DNA of 64,000 bases from Flavobacterium xinjiangense (GCF_900142885.1 NZ_FRCL01000003.1:265091-329090), one strand, 5' to 3'; positions 1 through 9,341 are shown, numbered from the stretch's first letter. Notes: generated by a model from the letters alone, not told the origin. Made by a program: numbers and translations.

Positions 1-2010
1 AATTAAACCCTCATTAACCGGAATAAATTCTTTAGTTCCATTCATTCTATAAAACAAATCAGGCCTTCCCACTCCATAAATCCCCGAAATCACATGTATT
101 CTGAGCTCCGAATTATGCTTGATTCTTGATGTGTTTTGTACCAATGTATTATCATTGAAAGCCTCAATCTTTATATTAGTCGTTTTCTTTTTTTTATTTT
201 TTAATTGAAGCGAAATAAAACCATCGTCCAGATTCAAAAGATAACTATCGTTATTCTTGAATACTTTCAAGTTGCCATTGATAATTTTTCCTTTATAATA
301 TTTCTCCTGAATACTATTTTTGATGAATTTATTATCAGTAGCATAAATATGATACAAAAGGCCATCTTGAAGCACCATAAAGTTATTTTCATCAATAGTA
401 ACAATATCAGAGACATTTTTGAAATTCGAATTAAACAATTCATTCCCTTCTAATTGATTCGTGATTGAATTATAGGTATACCAGGAGTTATCTATCAAAA
501 AAAGTATTTCATTTCGAAACTCAAAAATTTTTACACCAAAATCATTTGCAATTTTGCTGCGTTGGGTAACGTTTTCAACTTTGATGGTCTCGTATGCATC
601 ATTATAAAGAATTCGATACAAACCTCTATTATTATCTGCAGCCCAAATTTCATTTTTTCGATTTTGTGCCACATATTTTATCGGCTTTTGCACTCCCTTT
701 ATGACTATCTTTTGATTCAAATCATTAGCATCAATATATATGATTACACCACTGTAAGTCGCTTGCAGATAGGAGTTGTTGATACTACTTTTTACCAAAT
801 TCCAGCCTCCATTTATAGTACTGAATTTGTAGAACAATCCTTTCTCGTATATAAAAGTCCCCTCATTGTGACCTACGAGATATTTGCTATCTATTTTACT
901 GATATTCCAGGCTTGTCCTTGCGTATTTGGAATAAGTGAGAGCTGCTTGTCCTCATATTTAAAGACACCATGATTAGAAGCCATCAAATAACCTTTTGAA
1001 GTACTGGCAACAGAATAAACCGAGCCTAAAATTCCTGAACTGTCATAAAAAATAGAAATCGGTGAATTGACTTCAATATGTGCAATTCCATTATCCAGTC
1101 CTAGCCATAAATCATTCTCTTTGTCCTGACCAATACTTAGAATAGAATTGTTCATCAAGACATTATTTCTATTGATGTTCTTATATGAACCGTCATTCAA
1201 GTCTAGAACATAAACTCCTTTATTTGCGGTGCCAATAATCAGTTTATTGTTTTTTATAAACTGTGCCACATTGATATTTGCCGCTTTCAGAATATCATTT
1301 AAAGGATTATTCCAAGCGTTTAAAACACCATTTTCCAGAACATAAACACCATTTTTCTTAGTGAAAAAATATGTTTTGTTTTGATATTTTTGAATGCCAT
1401 GAATAACATTATTTTCTAAAACAGCCCATCCGTTTATTTTTTCTATATGACCATTATTCAACTTATAAATTCCTTTTTCTACCGAAGCAATCAACAACTC
1501 ATTGTCTATGATAAAACAATAAGAAATAAGGAAAGGAAACTTAACTTCCCTAATGGCTTTTCCATCAAATAGAAATATTCCGTTAAAGGACTGAAAGTAT
1601 ATAGTGTTATTGAATTTAAATATCTTCCAAATTTCTTCGTTGTTATTGTCATCAAAAACCTTCTTGTCTTTAGAAATTGAAACGTAATGCATCTTTCCAT
1701 CTTTTCGAAACCAATACCCGAATTCTTTGTACGAGCCAGAATAAATCTTGTCGCCATCAACCATAATGGAACGAATAATTGTTTTGTTCGGCAAAGTGTT
1801 TTTCTCCCATGTAACACCGTCGTATCGCAACAAATAGTAATTATTTGCAAAGTACATAGCAGCATCATTTCCTTGCGTTACATTCCAGATCTGGTTATCG
1901 CCCTGATAATTTGATTTGCTGTAATTTTCAACAAAAGGGAGCGACTCTTGAGAATAAAGTTGGAACGAAAAAATATACAATAGAAATATTGTGGCAATTC
2001 TTGCTTTCAA
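1..2010 (-). CDS. Two-component-type propeller sensor protein, 5' part (3' end outside window)
   Basis: One frame stays open on the minus strand from about 2031 to the window edge. It begins with a signal peptide (KARIATIFLLYIFSFQLYSQ, cleavage after SQ), then about 550 residues of repeated short beta-strand units of the kind 'NKLIIGTANKGVYVLDL' and 'NDLWLGLDNGIAHIE', typical of two-component regulator propeller blades. The last residues visible (DLFYRMNGTKEFIPVNEG) look like the start of a Y_Y_Y (triple tyrosine) domain. Flavobacterial relatives usually continue into a transmembrane helix and a LuxR-type HTH or histidine kinase, which would lie outside. There is no ATG near the start. The TTG at 2031 sits inside a TATATTTG promoter box (2029-2036), so the TTG at 2010, which leaves a compact signal peptide, is preferred. 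Ligand unknown. Confidence 0.75.
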   Translation of the reverse strand, partial: MKARIATIFLLYIFSFQLYSQESLPFVENYSKSNYQGDNQIWNVTQGNDAAMYFANNYYLLRYDGVTWEKNTLPNKTIIRSIMVDGDKIYSGSYKEFGYWFRKDGKMHYVSISKDKKVFDDNNNEEIWKIFKFNNTIYFQSFNGIFLFDGKAIREVKFPFLISYCFIIDNELLIASVEKGIYKLNNGHIEKINGWAVLENNVIHGIQKYQNKTYFFTKKNGVYVLENGVLNAWNNPLNDILKAANINVAQFIKNNKLIIGTANKGVYVLDLNDGSYKNINRNNVLMNNSILSIGQDKENDLWLGLDNGIAHIEVNSPISIFYDSSGILGSVYSVASTSKGYLMASNHGVFKYEDKQLSLIPNTQGQAWNISKIDSKYLVGHNEGTFIYEKGLFYKFSTINGGWNLVKSSINNSYLQATYSGVIIYIDANDLNQKIVIKGVQKPIKYVAQNRKNEIWAADNNRGLYRILYNDAYETIKVENVTQRSKIANDFGVKIFEFRNEILFLIDNSWYTYNSITNQLEGNELFNSNFKNVSDIVTIDENNFMVLQDGLLYHIYATDNKFIKNSIQEKYYKGKIINGNLKVFKNNDSYLLNLDDGFISLQLKNKKKKTTNIKIEAFNDNTLVQNTSRIKHNSELRIHVISGIYGVGRPDLFYRMNGTKEFIPVNEGLI

Positions 2011-2028
2011 AATGTGGCGTTTTATCTT

Positions 2029-2036
2029 CAAATATA
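2029..2036 (-). promoter_or_regulatory. -7 box TATATTTG for the propeller sensor gene
   Basis: Perfect TAnnTTTG match 19 bases upstream of the TTG at 2010. No clear -33 TTG was found, so the match is moderate. It decides between the two TTG starts. Confidence 0.45.
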
Positions 2037-2061
2037 AAGAGATTTCTTAAATAAAGGGCAT

Positions 2062-2087
2062 AAAAAAGGCCTCTGAATCCAGAAGCC
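2062..2087 (-). terminator. Intrinsic terminator after ackA
   Basis: On the minus strand an 8-bp stem GGCTTCTG/CAGAGGCC (one G.T pair) with a GATT loop is followed by six T. It lies 20 bases after the ackA stop and separates it from the sensor gene. Confidence 0.8.
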
Positions 2088-2107
2088 ATTTTCGAATATG
2101 AAATTTT

Positions 2108-3292
2108 TTATTTCGTAAGCAATTCAAATACCTGATTCGCAATTTCAATTTCTTCATTCGTAGGAATAACTAATATTTTAGTTTTCGAATCAGGAGTGTT
2201 GATTTCCCGGATTTCCTTAGACCGAATTTCATTTTTGAATTCATCCAGTTTAATTCCAAAATAATCCATATCTGTACAAACCAATTTTCTAATGTAGGAA
2301 GAATTTTCTCCAATTCCTGCAGTAAAAACAATAGCATCCAATCCATTCAAAACAGCAGAGTAGGAACCAATATATTTTTTAATTCGGTACGCATTCATAG
2401 CTAATGCCAATTGACAGTCAACATTTCCATTTTCAGCATTGGCTTCTATATCTCTTAAATCGCTGTAACCGGTAAGCCCTAACATACCGCTTTGTTTTTG
2501 CAACATCGTATTAACCGCTTCCAGCGAATAACCCAATGAATTTACCAAATAAAAAATCACGGATTGATCTACATCTCCACTTCTGGTTCCCATAATCAAG
2601 CCGTTCATTGGACCAAAACCAAGTGTATGGTCGATACTTTTCCCGTCCTTTATGGCAGTCATGCTGCAGCCATTACCTAGGTGAATGGTAATAATATTAC
2701 TGTTTTTATCTAAATGCGCGATTGCTTTTTCCGAAACATATTTGTGACTGGTTCCATGAAAACCGTAAACGCGTATTTTATTTTCCGTCAAAAGGTAATT
2801 TGGCAACGCATATTTGTGAGCCACAACAGGAATTGTCTGATGAAAAGCTGTGTCAAAAACGGCTACTTGTTGCGCATTTTCAAAGATTTCTTCGGCTACA
2901 TTTATTCCTTCTAAATTCGCAGGATTATGCAATGGTGCTAAGTCAAAAAGTTGTTTGATTTTATCTTTTACTTCGGTATTAATTACAACGGTATTTGAGA
3001 AAGCGCTTCCGCCATGAACTACACGATGTCCTGCAGCTTCGATTTCATCCGTGCTATTAATCACTCCAACTGTTTTATCCATCAACAATTGGGCGATTTT
3101 TTCTAAACCTATTTTATGAGTTGGGATGGGTAAAATCTCTTCCAGCTTGACATTATTTGTTACATACGTTAGATTTGAAGTTTCCAATCCTATTCTGTCA
3201 ATCATCCCGGAACAAATGACTTCAACGTCTGGCATATCAATTAATTGATATTTTATAGAAGAACTCCCTGAATTTATAATTACAATTTTCAT
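2108..3292 (-). CDS. ackA: Acetate kinase
   Basis: Converts acetyl phosphate and ADP to acetate and ATP (reversible), in the cytoplasm. The 394 residues match the usual family length. The N-terminal acetokinase signature NSGSSSIKY is at residues 7-15, the second signature GHRVVHGG at 88-95 (with the substrate-binding Arg90), and VFDTAFHQTIP carries the catalytic Asp. The late ASKHA-fold motif FTAGIGENS is present. It lies directly downstream of pta in the same direction, giving the Pta-AckA acetate pathway. The gap of 86 bases is very AT-rich and has no obvious promoter, so co-transcription with pta is likely. Confidence 0.97.
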   Translation of the reverse strand: MKIVIINSGSSSIKYQLIDMPDVEVICSGMIDRIGLETSNLTYVTNNVKLEEILPIPTHKIGLEKIAQLLMDKTVGVINSTDEIEAAGHRVVHGGSAFSNTVVINTEVKDKIKQLFDLAPLHNPANLEGINVAEEIFENAQQVAVFDTAFHQTIPVVAHKYALPNYLLTENKIRVYGFHGTSHKYVSEKAIAHLDKNSNIITIHLGNGCSMTAIKDGKSIDHTLGFGPMNGLIMGTRSGDVDQSVIFYLVNSLGYSLEAVNTMLQKQSGMLGLTGYSDLRDIEANAENGNVDCQLALAMNAYRIKKYIGSYSAVLNGLDAIVFTAGIGENSSYIRKLVCTDMDYFGIKLDEFKNEIRSKEIREINTPDSKTKILVIPTNEEIEIANQVFELLTK

Positions 3293-3378
3293 TTAAATTT
3301 TATTAAAAGATTAAAAAATTGGAGTATTAAAAGATTACTTTTTAAACCTTTTAATATTTCAATCTTTAAATTAAAAAG

Positions 3379-5472
3379 CTACAATCCTTGTGCTTGAATC
3401 GCGGTAATCACGACCGTGTTTATAATATCATCTACGGTACAACCTCGGCTTAAATCATTAACGGGTTTGTTTAAACCCTGCAACATTGGGCCAATAGCTA
3501 ATGCTCCTGTTTCTCTTTGTACCGCTTTATACGTGTTATTTCCTGTGTTTAAATCAGGGAAAATCAAAACGCTGGCTTGTCCTGCAACTTCTGAATTTGG
3601 CATTTTACTTTTCCCCACTTCCATATCTACGGCGGCATCGTATTGAATAGGGCCTTCAATTTTTAAATCGGGACGTTTTTTTCTCACTATTTCGGTTGCA
3701 GTTCTTACTTTATCAACTTCATCGCCTTTTCCTGATGAACCGGACGAATAAGAAAGCATCGCAATTTTTGGTTCAATTCCAAAAGCCAAACTCGAATCCG
3801 CAGAGGAAATAGCAATTTCTGCGAGTTGTTCCGCAGTCGGATTTGGATTAATCGCACAGTCTCCAAAAACTGAAACACGATCCTCCAAACACATGAAAAA
3901 TATCGAAGAAACCACACTGGAATTCGGTTTAGTTTTAATGAATTGCAAAGCGGGCAGAATGGTGTGTTGCGTAGTATGTGCAGCACCGGAAACCATACCG
4001 TCGGCGTGCCCTTTATACACCATCATCGTCCCAAAATAGGAAACATCTTCCATCAAATCTTTAGCCATTCCTAATGTCACGTTTTTACCTTTTCGCAACT
4101 CAAAATACGTATTTACATAATCATCATAATTTTCGGATTCTATTGGATTTATGATATCAACTTTCGAAAAATCAAATTCTAAACCCAATTCAGCTACTTT
4201 ATTTTCTATTTGCTTTTTGTTTCCAATAATCGAAATATCAACGACATCCATCGCTAATAATCGAGAAGCAGCAATAATTATTCTTTCATCATTTCCTTCG
4301 GGCAAAACAATGTGTTTTCGATGTTGTCTGGCGCGTTTTACTAAGTTGTATTGAAACATTTTTGGTGTCATACCCTCAGCTTCAAAAGTAATTAGCTTTT
4401 CAGCCAAATTATCCAGGTCAACGTATTTTTCGAATGTACTGATCGAAATTTCAATTTTTTGTTTGTTGTTCGCGTAAATTTTAGATTTGATCGATCCAAT
4501 TTTATTGGTGATATAATAAGTTCCTTCCTCAACGGCTATAATTGGAACAACAGTAGAAAGACCTTCTATTAATTTCAGAATACTAATCTCAGGCAAGATA
4601 TTCCCTGTCAATACTATTCCGGAAATAGAAGGATAATTTACGGATTCATTCGCTTGTAGCGCGCCAAGTATGATATCAGCTCTGTCTCCTGGTGTGATTA
4701 CCAAACTATTTTCCTTCAAATGCAATAAATAATTGCACAGTTGCATTGCTCCTACACTGAAATTTCCGGTTTGATTGTTTAGGTGTGCTGCACCAAATAA
4801 AACTTTAGCATCCAACTCATTTACAATTTCCTGAAGTGTAGGATTATTCAAATTTGAAATTAAAGGAATTGAATTCACCAATACATTTTCTGGCAAACTT
4901 TTTTTCAATCCATTAGTCACTAATTCTATATTCTCCCGCTGTACTTTATTAGCAATTACTGCCAATACTTCAACATCTTTTACCTTAAATGAATCATATG
5001 CAAGATAAAGACTATCAATTAACTCTTCTAATGTTTTCCCCACGCCTGAACCTACAATAATCGTTGGAATCCCAAGGTTTTTGGCAATAAGAACATTCAT
5101 ATCCAGTTCTATAACGGTACCTTCTCCGGTAAAACTGGTTCCTTCAACCAAAACAAAATCGAAACGTTCCTCTAATTTTTTATATTTTTCAATAATCAAA
5201 TCCAGAACATCTCCTATTTTCCCCTTGTTCTTTTTCTTGATTAACTTACTTTTTGTAATCGCATAAGCATCTTCAAATTGAATATCTAATCCAAAATGAC
5301 CAATTACCGTTTCAATATGATTATCAAATCCTCCTTCTTCGGTATCTTCTATAATTGGTCTAAAATACCCTACTTTGGCAGTCTTTCCTATGAGCATACT
5401 CATAAGTCCCAGAGTGACAATTGACTTACCGCTATTTTCTTCGCTTGTTGCTATATATATGGCCTTGTTCAT
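3379..5472 (-). CDS. pta: Phosphate acetyltransferase (long form)
   Basis: Exchanges acetyl-CoA and phosphate for acetyl phosphate and CoA. The 697-residue protein is the long, three-domain form: an N-terminal P-loop-like domain (ATSEENSGKSIVTLGLM near residues 8-24), a DRTGG-type regulatory domain around 215-325, and the C-terminal PTA_PTB catalytic domain from about 375 (HRKHIVLPEGNDERI, then SGAAHTTQHTI and MLSYSSGSSGKG). The short form found in many bacteria lacks the first two parts, which carry allosteric control in the enterobacterial enzyme. It is the first gene of the pta-ackA pair. Confidence 0.96.
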   Translation of the reverse strand: MNKAIYIATSEENSGKSIVTLGLMSMLIGKTAKVGYFRPIIEDTEEGGFDNHIETVIGHFGLDIQFEDAYAITKSKLIKKKNKGKIGDVLDLIIEKYKKLEERFDFVLVEGTSFTGEGTVIELDMNVLIAKNLGIPTIIVGSGVGKTLEELIDSLYLAYDSFKVKDVEVLAVIANKVQRENIELVTNGLKKSLPENVLVNSIPLISNLNNPTLQEIVNELDAKVLFGAAHLNNQTGNFSVGAMQLCNYLLHLKENSLVITPGDRADIILGALQANESVNYPSISGIVLTGNILPEISILKLIEGLSTVVPIIAVEEGTYYITNKIGSIKSKIYANNKQKIEISISTFEKYVDLDNLAEKLITFEAEGMTPKMFQYNLVKRARQHRKHIVLPEGNDERIIIAASRLLAMDVVDISIIGNKKQIENKVAELGLEFDFSKVDIINPIESENYDDYVNTYFELRKGKNVTLGMAKDLMEDVSYFGTMMVYKGHADGMVSGAAHTTQHTILPALQFIKTKPNSSVVSSIFFMCLEDRVSVFGDCAINPNPTAEQLAEIAISSADSSLAFGIEPKIAMLSYSSGSSGKGDEVDKVRTATEIVRKKRPDLKIEGPIQYDAAVDMEVGKSKMPNSEVAGQASVLIFPDLNTGNNTYKAVQRETGALAIGPMLQGLNKPVNDLSRGCTVDDIINTVVITAIQAQGL

Positions 5473-5525
5473 TTTTATATTTTTATATTACTTCCAAAAT
5501 AAATTGGATACAATGCATTTAATTA

Positions 5526-6596
5526 CTAAAACCACCGACGTCTTTTAAAATAAATAATCATCCCAATTACTACCAAAAACATCAAGCCAATAACGATATA
5601 ATACCCATTTCGATAATGTAATTCGGGCATAAACTCAAAATTCATTCCGTAAACACCCACAATAAATGTAAGCGGAATAAAAATAGCCGACACAATCGTC
5701 AGCGTTTTCATAATCTCATTCATCTTATGCGTTTGTGCCGAGAAAAAGAAATTAGAAGCACTTTCCAATGAACCCATATCCGATTCTATTTGTTCAAGAA
5801 GCTCCAAACTTTTTTGATGTAATCGAGTAAAAAAACTAAAATTTTCTGCTTCTATGGAATTAAACACATTATCGTCTTTAATGCTTTTAATGTCGTACAA
5901 AGAATCGCGTAACGGAATAATAGAGCGCTTCAAAAAATTGAAATTATCGCGATGTTTTTCAATCCTTTCCAGAATTATTGGGTCGGCACTATTCTTAGAA
6001 ATATTGATCAGTTCTTCTACTTTATCTTCTTCATTCTCTATCGTGATATAGAAGTTTTGCATAATGGCATCCAGAAGAATATACAAAAGATAGTCCGCCT
6101 TTTTTGTCCTTACAATTCCAGTATGCGTTCTAATTCGTTCCCGAATATGTATGAAAAAATCACTTCGTTTTTCCTGAAAAGAAATCAAAATACCATCTTT
6201 TATCAGAAAACTAATTTGCTCCACACTAATATTATCAGAATCTCCGGCGGGTAAAAGTGATTTTATATTAAAAAACAAAGTATCTGACAACTCTTCTAGT
6301 TTTGTTCTCTTGGTGGTATTCAAAATATCAGCAAGCATGAAATTATCAATATTAAAATGGCCTCCAATAGACTTCATTAATTCGAGATTATTTAAACCAT
6401 GAATATTCAGCCAATTCGTTTTTTGACTATTGATATATTTGTCAAGATCTGAAATTTTAAAATCCTCATATTCTGATAAATCAAAATTGTCATAAACAAA
6501 TAACTGCATTTCTGATTCGTGGCTTTTATGAACCCCGGTATACTCCAGATTATAAGGCTGCAGTTTCCTGCCTTTCTTGTATTTAATTTTTCTCAT
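5526..6596 (-). CDS. corA: CorA-family magnesium/cobalt transporter
   Basis: Inner-membrane divalent cation channel of the 2-TM-GxN superfamily. The 356 residues comprise a large cytoplasmic N-terminal domain, a long helical stretch (about 190-310), and two C-terminal membrane helices. The selectivity motif YGMNFEF has G317-M318-N319 at the end of TM1 and the protein ends with the basic tail KRRRWF, as usual in CorA. It is 53 bases upstream of pta in the same direction but functionally unrelated. No M-box-like leader was seen. Confidence 0.93.
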   Translation of the reverse strand: MRKIKYKKGRKLQPYNLEYTGVHKSHESEMQLFVYDNFDLSEYEDFKISDLDKYINSQKTNWLNIHGLNNLELMKSIGGHFNIDNFMLADILNTTKRTKLEELSDTLFFNIKSLLPAGDSDNISVEQISFLIKDGILISFQEKRSDFFIHIRERIRTHTGIVRTKKADYLLYILLDAIMQNFYITIENEEDKVEELINISKNSADPIILERIEKHRDNFNFLKRSIIPLRDSLYDIKSIKDDNVFNSIEAENFSFFTRLHQKSLELLEQIESDMGSLESASNFFFSAQTHKMNEIMKTLTIVSAIFIPLTFIVGVYGMNFEFMPELHYRNGYYIVIGLMFLVVIGMIIYFKRRRWF

Positions 6597-6761
6597 CCAA
6601 AATTATTTATCTAGTAATAGTACGAAAAACTTTTATCAATGACTGACTTCTCTAGCAATTTGCCACTGATAAAAAACAAAGATATGCAGAAATAATAATT
6701 CCATATATGAGATTAATCATGTAAGACTTATTAAAAACATTTATTTTTCTATAAAAAACAA

Positions 6762-6790
6762 ACCCGACCTATTTTTGAAACGGGTCGGGT
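6762..6790 (-). terminator. Intrinsic terminator after the secreted protein gene at 6813
   Basis: An 8-bp stem ACCCGACC/GGTCGGGT with a 13-base loop is followed on the minus strand by a T-rich run (TTGTTTTTT). It lies 22 bases after the stop of the 6813-7403 gene. Confidence 0.8.
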
Positions 6791-6812
6791 AAAATCGTGA
6801 AAACTAAATTTA

Positions 6813-7403
6813 TTATTTTTTCTTCAATGGTCCGGCAGAAACGAAAACAAACTTTTTATCCGCAAGAACGTAAACCATTTTATTTTCCTTCGCTTTATTT
6901 TTCAATATCACGTCTCCTTGTTTGTTTACTATACATTCAAAACCTTCATTTCTAATTCTGTCTATCGTTTCAGAAACCGTTTGTTTGTCATCTAAAAAAT
7001 GTATTTCAGTTATTTTTGTAGTAGTTTGTTCATTCGACAGCACTTTTGTTTTTGAATGTAATTCGCAAATAATAGAAACTGTTGTTACTGCAGCCTCGGT
7101 TTTTAATTTGCTTTGCATGGTCTTTTTTTCTTGCCAAGTAATTTTATGCAAAGTAATTCCTTTGGTCGTAAAAGGTTCGATTTTGCATTCTAAGGGCAGC
7201 TTATCTACCTCAAAACTTTTCAATAAAATCGTGTCTTTTTTGGCTCCTTTATTGGTGATAAACAAATAAAATTTATTTTTAATCATTTCTGCTGAAACAT
7301 TATCTGATTTTGCAAAAACGGAGGAAGATGTTGCTTTTTTGCTCTGGCTGAATATAGCGGTACAAAAAAAGGACAGGACAAGAAGTAAGATTGTTTTTTT
7401 CAT
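6813..7403 (-). CDS. Secreted protein of unknown function
   Basis: I do not recognise a domain. The 196 residues begin with a clear signal peptide (KKTILLLVLSFFCTAIFSQ), so the protein is probably periplasmic. The rest is Lys-rich and beta-rich with no Cys pattern for a lipoprotein. The longest frame begins 51 bases earlier at a TTG (7454), but that TTG is probably the -33 element of a promoter with a TACTTTTC -7 box after 15 bases, so the ATG at 7403 in front of the signal peptide is preferred. It sits just downstream of the rhodopsin gene but each has its own terminator, so no link to light use is implied. Confidence 0.75.
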   Translation of the reverse strand: MKKTILLLVLSFFCTAIFSQSKKATSSSVFAKSDNVSAEMIKNKFYLFITNKGAKKDTILLKSFEVDKLPLECKIEPFTTKGITLHKITWQEKKTMQSKLKTEAAVTTVSIICELHSKTKVLSNEQTTTKITEIHFLDDKQTVSETIDRIRNEGFECIVNKQGDVILKNKAKENKMVYVLADKKFVFVSAGPLKKK

Positions 7404-7498
7404 AATTGCTTTCGATTTCAAAGGAATTGAAAAGTACAATAATATTTGATACAAAGCGAACGTAATAATTTCAAAACAAAAAATAAATAGCGTAAAAA

Positions 7499-7522
7499 AA
7501 CCGGAATATCGCTAGTCCGGTT
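7499..7522 (-). terminator. Intrinsic terminator after the rhodopsin gene
   Basis: A 7-bp stem AACCGGA/TCCGGTT with a 10-base loop and a following T run on the minus strand, 24 bases after the rhodopsin stop. Confidence 0.8.
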
Positions 7523-7546
7523 CTAAAAAACAAAGAAAATTAAAAT

Positions 7547-8275
7547 TTAATTGGTTTGTGATTTTAATGCTAAATTGTAAACGACAAGTCCAAAGCCGAT
7601 TTTATTAATTGCATCTGCAATGTTATAAACGACATCAATATTAAGACCTAATCCATGTATACCATTGTACCAGCCGTCAGTTCCTAACATATATCCTAAT
7701 GGATATATTGACCATCCAACTAATACGAACCAGCATAATATTTTATGAGCAGCCAAAACATTTCCACCTGCCGCTGCTGCTATTTTAGAAGCGTTACCAA
7801 GCCAGATTTCATACACAATTATAAAATAAGCAATACCGGAGATTAATCCCCATAACCATGCATTCGGTCTGTCTACCGCTTCTCCAAAATAACCGGTAAG
7901 CAACATCACTAGTGATAAAATAATCATTTTCCACATCAATGATTGCTTAGCACCTGCAACTTTCAGAATTAAGAAAAACTCAACACACATCAACGGAACG
8001 GTTAACGTCCAATCGATATAACGAAAAAATGTAGGTGATTCCTGGAATGCTGCCCAGTAATCTCTCATGTAAAAATAATGTACGGCAGCAATGAAAGTAA
8101 TCAAACCTGAAACTAATACTGAAGTTCGCCATTTTTTATCAAATTGATTCAATGATAAAAAGAAAAAAGCAGAAGCAGCCATCATAGCCATACAACCTAC
8201 AAAAAAGGTAAATCCTACATAATCAGTAGGTGACAATCTTGCAACTAATCCTGGAATAAACATAAAATTTGTCAT
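7547..8275 (-). CDS. Proteorhodopsin, light-driven outward proton pump
   Basis: A 242-residue seven-helix retinal protein of the inner membrane. The pump motif is D88-T92-E99 in helix C (RYIDWTLTVPLMCVEF), equal to the DTE triad (Asp97, Thr101, Glu108) of proton-pumping proteorhodopsin; this excludes the sodium (NDQ) and chloride (NTQ) types. Retinal Lys is K225 with counter-ion D221 (IADAINKIGF). His66 in helix B matches His75. The colour-tuning site (105 in proteorhodopsin) is M96, as in green-absorbing flavobacterial pumps. Helix E has Gly143 where bacteriorhodopsin has Trp138, which would open a side window to the retinal ring. The blh gene lies divergently upstream and supplies retinal. 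Confidence 0.96.
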   Translation of the reverse strand: MTNFMFIPGLVARLSPTDYVGFTFFVGCMAMMAASAFFFLSLNQFDKKWRTSVLVSGLITFIAAVHYFYMRDYWAAFQESPTFFRYIDWTLTVPLMCVEFFLILKVAGAKQSLMWKMIILSLVMLLTGYFGEAVDRPNAWLWGLISGIAYFIIVYEIWLGNASKIAAAAGGNVLAAHKILCWFVLVGWSIYPLGYMLGTDGWYNGIHGLGLNIDVVYNIADAINKIGFGLVVYNLALKSQTN

Positions 8276-8306
8276 AAATAATTAAGGTTAAATGATTTTG
8301 TTGAAT

Positions 8307-8314
8307 CAAATATA
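8307..8314 (-). promoter_or_regulatory. -7 box TATATTTG of the rhodopsin promoter
   Basis: Perfect TAnnTTTG match 31 bases upstream of the rhodopsin ATG on the minus strand. With the blh promoter it forms a short divergent control region (8276-8386) from which both light genes can be co-regulated. Confidence 0.65.
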
Positions 8315-8341
8315 TAAAAAGTTAAACAATAAAAACGCATT

Positions 8342-8367
8342 TTGTTTAGTTTTTTTTTACTAATTTT
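8342..8367 (+). promoter_or_regulatory. Promoter of blh (TTG, 16 bases, TAATTTT)
   Basis: A TTG at 8342-8344 and TAATTTTA at 8361-8368 fit the Bacteroidetes -33/-7 pattern except for the last base. The predicted transcript start falls about 14 bases before the ATG at 8387, so the longer frame that starts at the TTG of 8342 is rejected. Confidence 0.5.
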
Positions 8368-8386
8368 AAACAAAATAAAAACTTTC

Positions 8387-9277
8387 ATGTCTAAATATTC
8401 TAATATCTCAATAGTAGTAAGCTTTTTTGGTTTATGGATTGATTCTTTTTTTTCGGATCAGGTTCAAATTATAATTGGATTTTTATTGATATTTTCATTT
8501 GGAATCTTACATGGTTCAAATGACCTGCTGTTAATAGAAAATATCAAGGAAAAAAAATACCCGCTTCCTTTCTTTAAAATAGTAGGGTATTATATACTTG
8601 TAGTTTTGGTCGGTGCGCTTTTATTTTATTTAATACCTTGGTTAGCATTAGTTCTATTCCTCATTGTGAGTGCTTATCATTTTGGGGAACAGCAATGGCA
8701 GAGTCTAATTCAGAAAGCATCGAAATGGTTTTCAGTACTATTTCAATTCATTTATGGCGCAACGATCTTGTTTTTGCTATTTGCTTTTCATCTCCATGAA
8801 GTCCAGAAAATTATATTTCAGATAACACAAATTTCAATTGATACGCTTTATATAATATTACCTCTAAAAATAATTGTTGGGGTTTTAATTCTATCAGGTA
8901 CTTATTTGTATTGGAAATTTGAAATAGTAAGTAAACAGCTTTTAACAGAAACTTTATATTTATTGCTATTTATCATTATTTTTAAATCTTCTGGTTTGAT
9001 ATGGGGATTTGCTTTATACTTTGTCTTATGGCATAGTATCCCCTCCATATTTGATCAAATAAAATTCCTTTATGGAAATTATTCTTTCCTGCTTTTTGTT
9101 ACCTATTGCAGGTCGGCATTGTTGTATTGGGGAATATCCATTTTGGGGATTTTAGTTCTCTATTTTGTATTCAGGCAAGAACAATTATTCAATGCCTTAT
9201 TTTTTTCCTTTTTAGCAGCCATAACGTTTCCGCATGCCTTAGTCATTACAAGAATGTTTAGTGGTAAACAAGAATGA
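8387..9277 (+). CDS. blh: Beta-carotene 15,15'-dioxygenase (Brp/Blh family)
   Basis: Splits beta-carotene into two retinal molecules, the chromophore of the divergent proteorhodopsin. The 296-residue membrane protein has the family's conserved histidines in and near membrane helices: ILHGSNDLLLIE, AYHFGEQQW, LWHSIPSIFDQ and FPHALVITRMF, which are expected to hold the catalytic iron. The ATG at 8387 is chosen because the region before it holds the promoter. Carotenoid synthesis genes are not in the window, so the carotenoid must come from elsewhere in the genome. Confidence 0.94.
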   Translation: MSKYSNISIVVSFFGLWIDSFFSDQVQIIIGFLLIFSFGILHGSNDLLLIENIKEKKYPLPFFKIVGYYILVVLVGALLFYLIPWLALVLFLIVSAYHFGEQQWQSLIQKASKWFSVLFQFIYGATILFLLFAFHLHEVQKIIFQITQISIDTLYIILPLKIIVGVLILSGTYLYWKFEIVSKQLLTETLYLLLFIIIFKSSGLIWGFALYFVLWHSIPSIFDQIKFLYGNYSFLLFVTYCRSALLYWGISILGILVLYFVFRQEQLFNALFFSFLAAITFPHALVITRMFSGKQE

Positions 9278-9301
9278 AAATCGAAATCAATGCCCATAAA
9301 A

Positions 9302-9330
9302 AAAACCGTTCACCAAAGGCGAACGGTTTT
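9302..9330. terminator. Bidirectional terminator between blh and dnaK
   Basis: A 10-bp perfect stem AAAACCGTTC/GAACGGTTTT with a 9-base loop and A/T runs on both sides. It lies between the convergent genes blh (+) and dnaK (-) and can serve both. Confidence 0.85.
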
Positions 9331-9341
9331 CTAAATCAACA

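Noticed and set aside
562..939. Plus-strand frame of 125 codons.
   Set aside because: It lies antisense to the sensor gene, which has a signal peptide and propeller repeats.
3293..3378. Possible terminator between pta and ackA.
   Set aside because: The inverted repeats are AT-only with many mismatches and no GC stem; co-transcription is more likely.
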